A stretch of 64,000 bases of DNA from Neonectria sp. B-13. Lineage: Eukaryota > Ascomycota > Sordariomycetes > Hypocreales > Nectriaceae. Under the pieces are notes generated by a model. The model searched no databases. It saw only the letters and a list, made by a program, of their open reading frames with translations, and was not told the DNA's origin. The stretch covers positions 491,745 to 555,744 of the forward strand of contig NOKP01000013.1 in the NCBI GenBank assembly GCA_002682825.1. The letters run 5' to 3'. Made by a program: the position numbers and the translations under genes. Positions 20,716 to 31,924 of the stretch are shown piece by piece (the stretch's first letter is position 1; each line of letters opens with the position of its first letter).

Positions 20716-23700
20716 TCACGAGGATGCCAACAGAGGCTTCGTCGCGAGAAGGCCCGTAACCTTGTAAAACATGTCCTCAATCGGCGGCGCTGCAAACGCA
20801 GGAGCGGCGTCAAAGATATCAGCAAGTTGCTGTTGGTGCACCACACTGGGGTGAACATCATCATCCTCCATCTCAACATCCTCTGCATCTGCCTCATCTT
20901 CCGCATCGCTCGCCATATCCTCATCGTCGTCCTCGGTCTCGTCGATGAGGGCAACCTTCTCATCGTCATCATTGCCATCTGCATCTTCGAGTCGTAGATC
21001 CTCGAGCGGCTGGACCGTCGCAAGCGAGGACGCGTCGGAACCTTCAGCAACAACCCAAATCTGAGCTGCATCGTCCAGGGCAATGAAGCCGCTCGTGTCC
21101 GGCGCAGAAACCAGGCTGATAATCTTTTGAGGGGTGTTGCGCACCAGTAGGGGCTCGGATTCCTCCGGTTCAAAGACTCCCAGAGTAGTACCTTCACTGG
21201 ACGGCAGCGCCACCGCGAAGTGTCCAGAGGTGTGGTCCACAGCCAGCTGCAGCAGGTCGTTGGCCCCTGCGGCTTTGGGAATGACAACGCCATATCGCAG
21301 CTCATCGCTCACGACATCGTAGACGCGCAATTCGTCTGACAAGACAATGATGAAGGGCGACAGGGCGCGGATGGAGCGTAGCTTGCCCTTCCACTGCCCT
21401 TCTAGTGTCTTCACGATCTCACCAGATGCGGCGTCGATAACGTAGACAGCCCCAGTGCCGACGGTTCCAAAAGCAACAAAGATAGTAGAGCCGTCTTCAG
21501 AAAAGGCAAGGCTTCCCTGAGGCTCGTTCTTGGCAGTGGGCTCGGGAAGATCCACGGTGCCTTCCTGAGGGAGACCATCACCTACGGCAATGACTTGTGA
21601 GCAGCTCCAGGAAAACACCTCTCGTCCATTAGTTCCCTTAACGGCAACGCCGTTTTGAGACCGAGTCTTGGGTCGCCATAAACGAACTAAGCCATCAGAG
21701 CCAATTGTTGCGAAACATGTCGAGACAGGATTTGAAGCGAGATCAAGCACGGCCTCGTTGCGGGTGGTAGCATGAGGGGCATTGATCCTGGAAACAAGGG
21801 CAATCTGATCATCGCCCTGTCGAGCCTCCCAGAACTTCAGGTACACCTCACGTCGTTCCTGGATGAATTGAGTCTTCAAGTCGTTGAGGACATTGTCCAC
21901 ATCTCGAGGGGATGGCTCCCAAGTATCCACACTGGCGAGCCACTCTCCATCGGCTGAAAACGCCATGTGTGTGATAAGCGGCTCATCAATTGGGTTACCC
22001 TTGTTGGTGATGTTGACATCCGTCGGTTGCGTGCGAGCCAGAGCCTGCCTCGACACACTTCGGAAGGTTTCGAGGTCGAATGTCTGCAACAGGGGGGCCG
22101 AGAAGTCCCCTGACGAACTAGCCTGGCTGCCGTTGCCCACACAGACGTGCAGTCTTGAGTGATCCGTCGGCCTGATGGCAGCTGGGACAGGACGTCGCAC
22201 GGACGCAGGTGCCGTCCATGTACGCTGAACGAGAAGATCCTTGGGGGTCGAAACGTTCACCGCGGCAGATTGGATGCCGGCGATGTATGCGGTGGGCTTC
22301 ATCTCAGCGGTTGACAGAATCATTGTCGAGTTGTCATCCAAATGAATTACATATGAAGATCCGTCGGCAGAAACAACGATGTTCTCCACGCTGCCAGAGA
22401 GATGGGGCAGAAAGTCTTTCCTTGAAGTATCCATCTGCCAGAGCACAAGAGAGTTCTCAGAGCCTCCAGAAATCATGTAGTGGCCTACTCATGGTCAGTA
22501 TCAGCTTGAGGCATAAGGAGTTGGGCAGGACGAATCAGCACATACCATCACGAGACCACTTCAGAGCATGCACAGCCTTTCTGTGCCAGTGATACTTCTG
22601 GGCCTGAATCATCTCCTTATCAGAACCCGACTTTCCGAGAGCCTGGCTTCGGGCGAGGACGTCGTGATAAAGGTAGATAGAACCACGAGCACCGCCGATG
22701 ATAATGTCAACGACCTTCGTAGGCTCTGATCGCGATTTCTTGCTACCCGTCGCCGGTTTCGCGTACACTCGAAGATCAAGTGCTGTGATGAGATCTGGGA
22801 CGTCGAAAGAATAGAATTCGTACTCGAGCCCTGCCAAGGTATCGGGTTGTTTCTGCGACGGAATGCCCATGAAGAGGCGGTCGTTGACTGCTCCAACAAG
22901 GATTTGGCTATCTTCGTCCAATTCCAGCAACTGCAGACCGTTGCCCGACTTCGTCATGGCCATGATGACCTTGGACTCGGGAGCTGACTGCACCTTTCCT
23001 TCGTAGGCGACCACCTCGATTCGGCTAGACTTGTCTGATTCGGCGATCAAGAGGACTTCTTCCGTCTTTTTGGAGATCTTGGTCGTCAACACGGCCAGTG
23101 CCCTGGCAGTTCCGGATCGTGTTTGGAAGGACTCGGGAGTCTTGGAACTTGTCCAGTCGACATGGAACACACGGCCGTCCGAGCAGGCCACCCAAACAAA
23201 ATCGGGATTCTGCTGTGAAAGTCGCGTAGAGACAATGGTTGCCGCCGCGGTCGCCTTCTGTGCAGAAGCGTCGACAACGGTTATTGGGATTCGGCGCACT
23301 AACAAAGAATCCACGGCCGAGTAGACTTGGATCGAGGTGTTGTAGGCCAGGATGAGATATCTGACACAGGTCAGACGTGCCATCATGGATTCTTTCTTCT
23401 GAAAGAACTTACTGGTCATCGTTGGTGAGAATAGGATCAATGTCGAGCATTCTACCACCCATGGGTTTCGAGACTCGCCATCCTGCTTCTGCATTGTCGA
23501 ACTGTGGAACAACCTCCAACTCGCGATCCCCAGTGGTCTCGAGAGCGGAAGACTGTCCATTCAGCTCGGAGTTTGAGTTCAGAATATCAGCGAGTGATTT
23601 GCGTCCATTGGCCTTGTTCTCCTTGCGTTCAGCTCGTTGCCGCTTCGACCTCGAATCTGCCTCGGCCAGGTCCCTCTTGCGCTTCTTCGTCTGGTCCTCT

Positions 23701-23729
23701 TTCGCCCGGTTGCTCTTGTTTCCGGCCAT
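20716..23729 (-). CDS. utp17: U3 snoRNP / t-UTP subunit Utp17 (Nan1, WDR75-like)
   Basis: WD-repeat subunit of the t-UTP (UtpA) part of the small-subunit processome, needed for pre-18S rRNA processing and linked to rDNA transcription in the nucleolus. Exons 23729-23413, 23360-22546 and 22484-20716 encode 966 residues; the introns are 52 and 61 bp. The protein opens with a lysine-rich nuclear tail (NRAKEDQTKKRKRDLAE), then DPILTNDDQYLILAYNTSIQVYS, the usual beginning of the first propeller. Later propeller blades include WSRDGHYMISGGSENSLVLW and FSEDGSTIFVAFG. The C-terminus is strongly acidic and then helical. Length and order fit WDR75/Nan1. Another Utp WD protein is the main alternative. 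It is divergent from rpb10 across about 320 bp. Confidence 0.8.
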
Positions 23730-24050
23730 TTTCGAAGTTTCTCTGAGGATAGTCGATAAAGGCTCGAGAGTTGGAGGGGGGCGCAACGGCCAAATCGTGT
23801 TACCGGATCGTCGATCGAGAATGATGAGGACTGCCACTGCTTGGATCGCAGAAATTTTGGTCCCGCTTGGTGAACTTTTTTGCTCCCGATAAGATAAGCT
23901 CCTGTCGGGGAAACCTCGGCCGGGAGAATTTATTTTCAACACCAAGGACGCCCGCCATCACCGAGCTCTCTTTGAGACAACCAGTTACTCTTTGTCGCAA
24001 ACCGCGTTGTGAATACCAGCAGTCGCGCGTGATTTCCCTCCACCGTCAAA
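23730..24050. promoter_or_regulatory. Divergent promoter region of utp17 and rpb10
   Basis: 321 bp separate the start codons of a ribosome-assembly gene and an RNA polymerase I/II/III subunit gene, so both promoters are here. Such pairing may favour co-expression. No specific element was identified. Confidence 0.5.
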
Positions 24051-24461
24051 ATGATTATTCCCATTCGTTGCTTCTCCTGCGGAAAGGTATGGCGCCCCTC
24101 CCTGGATGCGCCAGCCAAGCGACAGTCTGACTAACCAACCTCCAGGTCACCGGCGACCTTTGGGAGCGCTATCTCCAGTTGATCGCGGATCCCCGAAAGA
24201 CCGATGGGTAGGACAGCATCGTGTGTGGTCATGCAACCAAGTGACTAACCCGGATACCTAGTGATGCCATGGACGAGCTTGGCCTCAAGCGCTACTGCTG
24301 CCGCCGCATGATCATGACCCACGTCGACCTGATCGAGAAGCTTCTCAAGTACGATGACACCACGCGAGCATCACTTCCAGGAGAACCGCTGCTAACTTGT
24401 GCACAGGTACACGCCTGACGGCCGAAACGAGAAGAAACAGCGATTGAACGAGACCGAGTAA
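24051..24461 (+). CDS. rpb10: DNA-directed RNA polymerases I, II and III subunit RPABC5 (Rpb10)
   Basis: Small zinc-binding subunit common to the three nuclear RNA polymerases. Four exons: 24051-24086, 24146-24207, 24262-24348 and 24407-24461, coding 79 residues, slightly longer than the yeast 70. The zinc ligands are C7 and C10 in the opening [12 protein letters not shown] and the C45-C46 pair in KRYCCRRM, exactly the family pattern CFSCGK...[15 protein letters not shown] and TPDGRNEKK are also conserved. The introns are 54-59 bp with CTAAC branches. An AATAAA signal follows at 24561. Very high confidence. Confidence 0.97.
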
Positions 24462-27400
24462 AGCACCCGTGAGAGGGAGCAACAACGGATCATGCATGGT
24501 CAGGCGTTTTGGGAATCAAACGAGTGTCTCGTGGGTTGGCGTATGGAGGAATTCAAATTGAATAAAGTCTTGCTATAGAGCACGCGAGCGCTCATCTCGG
24601 CTGCCAATCCGTGAAGACATGTCTACGGCCTGAAAGGTGCAACTAATACCGCTACGAGTCCGCTTCGATGGATGAACCGAATCGATGGCGATGTTAAGCC
24701 AAGACTAATCCTCTGTTCGTCCCTTATGGCCGCATGTCGGCCGTCATGTCAACCGATGCTAGAGGTCACCGATAAATTCTTTGCATGGACATGGTCTTTT
24801 GCAAACAGAACACCAGCCTCGCTTTTAGTCCAGGAAGAAAGAGCGGTGGATGTTGGGCGTTGGTTGTTGGGCGTTGGCCAAGGCAAACCCGAGGCAGCGG
24901 AACGGAAATGAGTACGCGCTGGACGTATTTAGACAAAATACGAAGTAGAACGAAGTAGAATCAACCCAACAGACCTTTGCACTGGTGCCAAAGACACTGG
25001 GGTATCCGTACAAACAGCCTCGCATGTCCTCGACCTCACCTGACCTTGGGATCCCTGGCAAAGTTTGCTACCTTATTGTGGTGCGGTGCCGTGTTGATCT
25101 GGCTCAGACTAGGTGTTCTCTTTCGGGAAACCGGAGCGAGAGGCGTCAAACTGGCATTTATCGTTCGACTTGGGCATGGTCTAGTGGTCAACCGCGTCAG
25201 CGGACCAACAACAAAAGGTCGTGCAAGGTTGTGGCCATATCGCGAACCAAGCTGCCGGAACCGACATTGCTCTTGCCAGGTATCCAAATCACCTCATTCC
25301 CGCCGCTTTGCATTTCCAAAGCAACGCTCTTGCAGGAGATCCACGTACGGGTTGGCGGACTTTTGCGTGCCATCCGGCGATGAGTCTCGCAAGGAGACGG
25401 AACATGGGTGCTGGCGGGCAGGGGAGGCGGGCACTCTTCTCAGTCTCCGGTCTCGATCCTCTGAAGCGGTCAGCCAGAGGCGGCATCCACTCGTCGGAAT
25501 CTCAGCCCTCGCCATGACAAAAACTTGATGAGAATTGAGGCTCAACTGAGTCGCGGCCAATAGGCCGCATGGCCACCTCTTGAGGCCCGCAACCAGCCTC
25601 TGGGAGCACCAACCACTCTTCGACCCAGTGCACCCACCGGCTCTGGGATGCCCGACAGCCAGATTGTGCCCCTTGAGTTTTTGTCAATGCGGGTGGTTGC
25701 TTACGCAGCTGCGTCATTTCTTGTTGGGACGAGAGGAGCGATAGCAGCGTCGACATATTGGGGTCAATTGCAGTGGTTGCACAATGGGACCCCGGCGCGG
25801 CAGCAATTGCTCATCCTACGACGACGCGGGGAGAACAAACGAGACAGGCGGGATAGGCGGGATAAACGGCCCATTTCGAAGGCCCAAGGCAAGGCAGGCA
25901 GGATTTGCCGCGAGATGGACAGACGACTTACTCCATGCGGGCATTACCCGCGCACGCAGCTCGCAGCGCGTTGCATTTTGGCCGATCCAACGCCATGTCG
26001 CTCGCCGGACCCAACGTCGAAACCAAATGGACCACTGAAGGGCGCGACTCATCTAATGCACGGCGCAGTCGGCATGCGAGAATGGCGCGCCAAACGGCAA
26101 GGGTTGGTTAGGTTTTTCTTTGGCGCCGGCGCCTATGCAATGCACCTTGAGTTCAGTCAGCCCTTTGGCTTTTGGGCTGGCCAAGCTGCACCCTTCAATG
26201 ATAACGCGTCGTCGAGGCGGTCCACGGTCCACCGCAATGTCTCTTAGTGTTGATATTGTTGATGGGGGCTCAGTACTCACCGGTGCGTCGCCGGCTGTAC
26301 TTGCCAGGGCGTGTTGCAACGCAATGTTGGTCCGTCTCTGGTGGAGAGCAACCGGCATCGGGAGGATTGGAGGAACATTCACACGTGGGGCCTCGGGGTC
26401 CAGTCCGGAGGGAGTGACCCAAAAGTCCAAACCCACGGGACCCCGTGGATATGAATTTCACGGAACCCATGCTCCATCTACCTGGGCAAGGAAGAATCGA
26501 GAAAAAGTCAAACCCGCTTCCACAAGAGAGAAGGGTTCGGCTACGACGAACCCATGGGAACCGCCACGAGCGGCCAGTGGCCCGGCTGGCCAACGGGCTG
26601 GCGAGGAAGCTCACCCCCGCACCAGTGGCCTGGGATGGGGATCGCTGGAGCGGTTCCGACAATCTGTCTAGCGCTGTGATATCCTGAGACGACGCAGCAG
26701 GGCATCAGGCTGTCACCACGCTAAATTGGCCGCTGGGACGAGAATCCCTGGCGGCGTGGTGTTCACGGGCGTGGGAACTACGAGGGATGATGGGGCCGCG
26801 GCCTGGGGAGGCTTTGCCGTCAGATGACAAGAACGAAGAGGAAAGTTAGAATTGCCCTCGGCAGCTGATTGTAGAAGTGCACATTGAGATTCCGTCCAGG
26901 TTTGGATTACGTGTGTGTTGTTTCTACTCGTTATTGGAAGGCGTTGGTCCACAAATTGTGTCGTCTTGTGAGATGGGCCGATCGATCACAATAAGCCACA
27001 ATGGAGACATCTGGGGGGGAGACGGCCTGCCAGGGTCTGCTCCCGATGTCCTGACTCCTGCTCGAGTCGACGCGCTCTTGTCTCATCCGGGAGAAAATGG
27101 GCATTCAAGCCAACAAGCACGCGGCACCAGCTGCAAGTCTCACATTGAGCAATGTGCAATGTGCACGTCCCACTGCCGGCGACGGCGACAGAAGCAATCT
27201 CTCTTGGCTTATCGTCACCAGGCCACCCGCGCTGACAGCTTTACGTAAATAAGCAAACGAGGCTCTCGTGGCATTGGGATTGACGGCGGGATTGGATGCC
27301 ACCTGAGCAAGACACTGATGAGAAGCAGGCAGAGGAGACCATGCTTGCCTGCCTCCTGAGTACGGACCAGGACTGAACAATGGAGACGGAGAGCGTTGGC

Positions 27401-27942
27401 GATGAGACCCACTTCTACCGCCCGGACTAGTGGAGCCACCGGTTTGTTTTAGCGTCGCCAAAGCCGCCGGGACCAGACTGCCGGGTTCAGCTACACCGGG
27501 CGCTGACTGGCCCGTCCGTCGCCCACGGCGCACTGGCGGTAACCATCCCAGCACGCGCAAATCCCTTCCGCTCACAAGGCGTGGGCTGGGCGGACGGGCT
27601 GCAGAGGACACTGGAAGGAGTCTCAGACCGACGGGGTCCCTGGGATGGGACCTGCGCCAGCTCGCTTTGAGCCTGGGGCCTGAGGCTTGGGGGCTTAGAT
27701 GGCATTCATGGAGCTGACAAGGGAAGGGGAACGGCGGCGGCCTCTCCCAGCGGCCAGGGCGGCCGGGGCGGGCTGGGTGCCAAAAAGGCTTATCGACCTG
27801 ACCTGGAGTAAGGCCGGCTTGGGGCCAGCTTCGGATTCAGGTCTGTCTTAGTCGGCAACGCATTGTTTTTTATACTGGCAGCAACAAGACAAATACCACT
27901 ACCAGGAGTACGAGACTGAGGACTAGGGCGAATGGGTCCAGA

Positions 27943-27963
27943 GACTGACTGACTGACTGACTG
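27943..27963. repeat. (GACT)5 microsatellite
   Basis: Five uninterrupted GACT units in non-coding DNA. Confidence 0.9.
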
Positions 27964-28120
27964 GTTGAGTGAGCCATCAGTCTCAGGCTGCGATCTGAGC
28001 CAACACGGAAAAGTACGACATGTCTAGTATTTGTCAACTGGCTTGCGGTTTCAATGCCCACGATGCCGGTGGAGGGTGCGGAAGCCGCATCATTGGTCAG
28101 TGGAGCACCCAGATGGACAA

Positions 28121-28160
28121 CGTCGATGTTGACGTTGACGTTGACGTTGACGTTGACGGA
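28121..28160. repeat. GTTGAC hexanucleotide repeat
   Basis: About six near-perfect GTTGAC units. It yields Val-Asp or Val-Asn repeats in the spurious frames crossing it. Confidence 0.9.
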
Positions 28161-30055
28161 CGGGACGGGAACGGGCCACGCAGTCAGAGAGACATATGGA
28201 GGGAGTACGAAGTACAGCAGCAAAGAAAGAGTCATCCTCGTGCAGCGATATACCCCAGGCTGACTGACTCTTCAGGCTGAATGTACTTCGCACAGAAGCA
28301 CCGGCGCTCAAAGACGCAACGGGCATCACATTCCACGGGACTGAAGCTGAGAGGCAGCACAGGCCAAGAAGCCATTGCAGTGGGCAAGCCGGACTGCACA
28401 GGCATCGATCCGTTGGTGGAAGCGAGGGCATCCCCCCCTCTTGGCCGTGCCCCACCAGAGTTAAGCGCCGACGCCTATCCGCTTTGGACGCAGCCCCACG
28501 GGTTGAGGTCGACGGGGTGTGCTAGGGCCCCTGGAAGAGCTTCCCCACCCTCCACTAACTTGACGCCTGGCCGGGTTTCGATTGGGTTGATTCAAGGCCC
28601 GGCGCGTGGAAGGTCGGAAGTGGGAGGGAGGGGGGCTAGCGGCTGCAGAGCAGAGCCTGACTTTCATGGATGATGTGCCAAGGGTCTGGGCGTGAGAGAC
28701 AAGACAAGACAGGCAAAGACACAGAGAGAGAGAGGAGCCATGTTGAACAGCAGCAAAGCAAGGAAAACAGTAGCCGGCCGGAGTCTGGACTGAGAGGTGG
28801 GTGTGAAACGGGAATGTTCGTCGGGGTGGGTTGTGCCCATCCTATCTGCATCTGCTCTCTCGCTTCCCACCCCGACCCTCCAATCCACGATCCGTTCATC
28901 CATCCAACCCATCGAGGAGGGTCTTTTTTTCTTCTCAATGTGCTGTATCATTCGTATTTGCCCGTGCTTCAATGTAGTCCTGGGTCGATAGGGCAAATGT
29001 GTTTTGAGTCGTTGTCTTTGTGTGCACTGACTTAAACCGAAGTTCACGATTCTCCCTCCGCCTGCGTCATCATAAGGCAGCTGTGGGGGCCAAAACAGAG
29101 GCATTGGATCTTCAACGTCCGAGTTGCATTGAACACACCCTATGGCCTCCCGCCAAAGAGGATACCGATGATGTACCTAGCCTAGGAGTCAGGAGGTTGG
29201 TACGTACGGATTAATACAATGTAAGGCAGGAAACTAGTCCTGTACTCGTAAACTGCAAGTCTCCCCCCGTAAAAGAGAAGCGCCACCCGATAGTAGGGTC
29301 CAGAAAACGGGCACGGATGCCACCACCAGTGCTAGTTAGCCGCCCATCCACGCTCACTTCCACACACATGCTCCATTCCCCAACCCATCTTACTCTCGCT
29401 CGCTCGATGTACGCGATGTCATCTCGAGGCTCACCAATGGGGAATGAATGGATTTGGGATCTGCTAGTGCGCTGAGAGAACAGGAAAGAAGGAAAACTCC
29501 CCATCGTTGTTTTGTCGTTCACATTGTCGTCTCTGGTAGGCACGTCAGCCAGCCAAGAGGAGCCTCGTATGTGGCCGGCCTAGGTATTCGCACCTCCTAC
29601 CTCGTACCTACTTATTGCATTGGAGACGTAGTATTCGTGCACCCAACAGCAGAATGCAGATAAGCCCATGACGATACTGCCCGGATTCACAACCTCTTTC
29701 TCTCCCCTGGCCCACCCATCCCGTTCCCCCGTTCTCTGCCAAGTGCTGCGTCTCCCTGTCTCCCAGGTCGGGCGAGCTGCGTCTGCGTCTGTTTCCTGCC
29801 CACCTGGTCCACCGTTCCAACAGCACAACGCACGCGTTTCCCCCGAAGTGCATCGCTGGACCTCTCACACGAGGAGCCTTAGCCGCAGAGCCCTCTTGGG
29901 ACATTAGTTTTTGGTCGCAGCCCGCTCTGCATTGCGCCTGAGTGCGGCGTGCCATCTAATAGCACCACCCGCTTTGTGTGCGTCTGAGGGTCTGTTTGTG
30001 TTTGTGTGTATTGGTGAGTCTTTCAAACCTGTCTTCACCCTTCTCAGCGTCTCAC

Positions 30056-30116
30056 GCCCCTCGAGGCCGAAGTCGACGCCCCTCGAGGCCAAAGTCGACG
30101 CCCCTCGAGGCCGGCG
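30056..30116. repeat. 22-bp tandem repeat, almost three copies
   Basis: Unit begins GCCCCTCGAGGCC and continues AAGTCGAC; copies at 30056-30077 and 30078-30099 differ by one base and a third partial copy follows. Each unit carries a CCTCGAGG palindrome. Confidence 0.9.
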
Positions 30117-30282
30117 CCCACACCACTCGACCTCAAAAGCTCTCCCAAGTAGGCGTAGGTTGGTTGGTAGTAAGTACTGTTGGTACCTAGTACTGGCCTG
30201 CCTTATCCACTTCGCACTCCCAACGGCCAACTCCAACGTATTGTTGCTACTTACGAATACTCTTACGGACCTACGGTATTCA

Positions 30283-30351
30283 CACATCCACATCCACATC
30301 TACATCCGCATCCACATCAACCTCCACATCCACATCCACGTCCACATCATC
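30283..30351. repeat. CATCCA hexanucleotide tract
   Basis: Imperfect repeats of CACATC/CATCCA over about 70 bp, interrupted by single substitutions. Confidence 0.85.
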
Positions 30352-30726
30352 CCCAGCTCCCACGCTCGGCGGCGCGCTGCCCTGGTCGGCTCCATACTAG
30401 CTGCCATTTTTCCTTTTCCCTTTTCCCTTCCCTCCTTCCGAACTCGTCAACAATAAACAACAACACCTCTCGATAACAAAGGCCCATCCGCCTCATCCAA
30501 TCCCGAGCGCTTCTTTTAGGTCCCGCCCGCGCCAGTTTCTTCGCGTCCCTCCCGACAAGCGCAGGTTGCAGCTTCGGCCGCCCCTCCACATCCACCACGA
30601 CACACCACAGGCCAGGCTACGAGAGAGACACCTTTTTAGCTCCACCTGCTATTGAATTGTCTGAGCGCCATTCATCATTCATCGCCCATCGCCCTTGCGG
30701 TGATCAACTTGCAAGGAACCCAGCCC

Positions 30727-30760
30727 AGTCAAGTCAAGTCAAGTCAAGTCAAGTCAAGTC
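30727..30760. repeat. AGTCA pentanucleotide repeat
   Basis: Nearly seven perfect AGTCA units directly followed by a C tract. Confidence 0.95.
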
Positions 30761-30946
30761 CCCCCCGGCCAAGGACCAGCTGCTACGCTTCCCCGCGTTC
30801 TTCGTAGGGACCACAGTAACAGAGGCTACGGAGCGCACACCCGACGAGCAGAAGAACTCCAGGGAGCCCAGGCAGGCCGTCCAGGCTGTCCAGGCCGTCC
30901 AGACACGGCTTCTTCGACCGGGCTGTACCGGACTCCTGCAGAGGTC

Positions 30947-30975
30947 GACAGGGCTTGACAGGGCTTGACAGGGCC
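30947..30975. repeat. 10-bp tandem repeat GACAGGGCTT
   Basis: Three adjacent copies in the same upstream region. Confidence 0.9.
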
Positions 30976-31228
30976 CTAGGTCGCCTTGGCTTTCTTGCTT
31001 CTTGGTACCTACTGCAGTGTATCTTGCTGCAGCGTTGGGAAGTTGGTTAGTACCTACTGCACCTTCGGTACCGACAGGGGGCCGCTTGCTCGCCCAACCC
31101 CCGGTCCGCCTGCGTCTGCCTCGCTTCAACCGCGCCGCTTGTTCACTTGCTCACTGGCGCACCCGCTCGCTCATTCTCACTCTCTTTAAACTGGCTGCCC
31201 TCCAACTTTCCCATCCTCGACTTGCGAC

Positions 31229-31276
31229 TTCTGACCTTCTGGCCTCTGACCTTCTGGCCTCCGACCTCTGACCTCT
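31229..31276. repeat. 15-bp tandem repeat TCTGACCTTCTGGCC
   Basis: Two full copies and a degenerate third in a pyrimidine-rich leader. Confidence 0.85.
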
Positions 31277-31924
31277 TGATCTCCCGGTCTGCCGCCTGCG
31301 ACCTCCAATACACCCACACCATCCACCCTCCAACCTCGGACCCCGAGCCCTTCAATCCTTCGCCTTTAGCTTGCTCTCCCCCCTGCTGCAAGCTTGCCCT
31401 CCCCTTCCAAGGCCGGCCCTTCCATCATCTAAGCTACCAACCAACCTAGCTAAATAAGGCACTCAATTCTTCTCCCGCCTCCATCGTCGCCAACAGCAGC
31501 CACCCGACCAGAGCACTCCGCCTCAACTGGACCTTACCCAAGCTACCGACTCCCCACACCACCGGGCCTCACCACCTCCGGCCTACATCTACACCTCCAT
31601 CTACACCACCATCACCGCCGTCGCTGTCGCTGTCGCCTTCGCCGTCACTCTTTTCCTCAGTCGCTCCTCCCCTTGGCACATGTCTATTTTCGCGACCTCG
31701 CTCTCCTGGTCCGCCTCGTAGACTCCGCTTCCCTGGGTCTGCAAGGCATTCTCGTCGTGCTTTGACCGGTTCGGCTCAAAACCCCCGCCGACGCCGCATC
31801 GTCTCACGGCGACCTCTCGTCGCCACCGGTATATCACCTCCTAGCTCCTGCCATGGCTCTCGAAGCTCCATTGAGGTCATCGACTGGAAACCTTCGATTC
31901 TCCTTTCCCTATCATCGCAGAGAC

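Larger units (their letters stand above)
24462..29900. other. Gene-free GC-rich region (5.4 kb)
   Basis: Many short open frames on both strands, none with a recognisable domain, plausible splice structure or consistent codon bias; overlapping frames of this kind are expected in stop-poor GC-rich DNA. Short tandem repeats at 27943 and 28121 are listed separately. No tRNA or 5S rRNA was found; a tRNA A-box look-alike near 25177 has no B box. Confidence 0.5.
29901..31924. promoter_or_regulatory. Long CT-rich, repeat-bearing upstream region of the gene at 31925
   Basis: Two kilobases strongly biased to C and T on the plus strand, as in long fungal 5' leaders, with several independent tandem repeats (30056, 30283, 30727, 30947, 31229) and several GGTACCTA-type palindromes. 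I infer a promoter plus long leader; no reading frame is convincing. Confidence 0.45.

Noticed and set aside
25172..25260. tRNA-like A box (TGGTCTAGTGG) downstream of 25172
   Set aside because: No GGTTCRANNCC B box within 100 bp and no acceptor stem; probably chance.
27870..28235. Minus-strand frame with hydrophobic ends and Val-Asn repeats, like a small membrane protein
   Set aside because: The repeat comes from the GTTGAC microsatellite and the remainder has no family resemblance.
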